Notes under the pieces: generated by a model
What the model was told of the DNA's origin: nothing
The model's database searches: none
Seen by the model: the letters and a program-made list of their open reading frames with translations, nothing else
Position numbers and translations under genes: made by a program
Assembly (NCBI GenBank): GCA_002438905.1
Contig: DJSA01000134.1
Span: 1-15,504, forward strand
Origin: Bacteroidales bacterium UBA6346
GTDB lineage: Bacteria; Bacteroidota; Bacteroidia; Bacteroidales; UBA932
Direction of reading: 5' to 3'
Length of the DNA stretch: 15,504 nucleotides
In this document: piece after piece, positions 15,228-15,504 of the stretch
Position numbering within the stretch: position 1 is the first letter of the stretch
Layout: each line of letters begins with the position of its first letter

Positions 15228-15504
15228 ATGAAACGGATTATTGTGATTTCAACGAGCCTCAGGCACGGCTCAAACAGCGACATTCTTGCGGACAAGTTCA
15301 TCGAGGGCGCAGTCGCGGCAGGAAATGATGTCGAGAAAATATCCCTCGCGGGGAAGGAAATCAGGTTCTGCAAAGGCTGCCTCGCCTGTCAGAAATTGGG
15401 CAGGTGCGTCATCGACGATGATGTCAACGGCATCATGGAGAAGGTTCTCAATGCTGATGCCGTGGTGTGGGCGACGCCGATTTACTACTACGAGATGAGC
15501 GGCC
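15228..15504 (+). CDS. Flavodoxin-fold NAD(P)H-dependent oxidoreductase / iron-sulfur flavoprotein-like, 3' end outside window
   Basis: The first 92 residues of a flavin-binding protein of the NADPH-dependent FMN-reductase type. Seen: the FMN phosphate loop STSLRHGSNSD (8-18) after a beta strand (RIIVI); a Cys motif CKGCLACQKLGRC, spaced C-x2-C-x2-C-x5-C, followed by VIDDD; and the second flavin loop ATPIYYYEMSG. The Cys spacing matches that reported for iron-sulfur flavoproteins, so a 4Fe-4S cluster is possible, though many relatives keep these residues without a proven cluster. The ATG has a good AAGGAT ribosome site 3 bp before it. It follows the deoxyribosyltransferase remnant by 52 bp. 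Redox partner and substrate are unknown. Confidence 0.85.
   Translation, partial: MKRIIVISTSLRHGSNSDILADKFIEGAVAAGNDVEKISLAGKEIRFCKGCLACQKLGRCVIDDDVNGIMEKVLNADAVVWATPIYYYEMSG

Overview
The window looks like a chromosomal segment from a Bacteroidales (Bacteroidota) bacterium of moderate GC content. The reasons are Bacteroidota-type promoters (TAnnTTTG -7 boxes) in front of several genes, few Shine-Dalgarno sites, a TonB-dependent outer-membrane receptor, an OmpW/porin-like small barrel protein, a membrane-anchored AraC regulator and a protein-length profile typical of the order. Genus cannot be fixed from the sequence alone. There is no rRNA, no convincing tRNA, no CRISPR array, no transposase and no phage gene.

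Layout. Positions 2-2434 (+): a TonB-dependent receptor that enters from the left edge, followed by a strong hairpin-plus-T8 terminator. Positions 2563-5008 (+): a NahK-like sugar kinase and an NhaC-family Na+/H+ antiporter, 28 bp apart and probably co-transcribed. They converge on a minus-strand block at 5024-10577, read right to left: a seven-helix membrane AraC regulator, NADP-dependent glutamate dehydrogenase (gdhA, own promoter), and a 978-residue protein with two receiver-like domains fused to a PEP-synthase-type ATP-binding domain. Positions 10578-10983 form the one long intergenic region. It holds AT-rich direct repeats, an apparently orphan plus-strand promoter and a hairpin, and may encode a small RNA.

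The right third (10984-14945, all minus strand) looks like accessory DNA: a secreted repeat protein, an OafA-like acyltransferase, a RhuM-family protein and a small outer-membrane barrel protein. A 64-bp near-perfect direct repeat that carries a promoter brackets the acyltransferase and RhuM genes. Two hairpins with different stems but nearly the same 17-nt loop sequence lie just after two of these genes. On the far right (+) are an apparent remnant of a nucleoside 2-deoxyribosyltransferase gene with a plausible promoter, and the start of a flavodoxin-fold/iron-sulfur flavoprotein-like gene that runs off the edge.

How the genes work together: the gdhA block may link nitrogen assimilation (GdhA), a membrane-sensing regulator just upstream and a signalling/phosphotransfer protein just downstream; this link is inferred from position only. 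The kinase and antiporter may serve amino-sugar use and ion homeostasis. I do not see a complete, obviously new multi-gene system. The best candidates for novelty are the REC-REC-ATP-grasp protein, the repeat-bracketed acyltransferase/RhuM cassette, the shared-loop hairpins and the orphan promoter.
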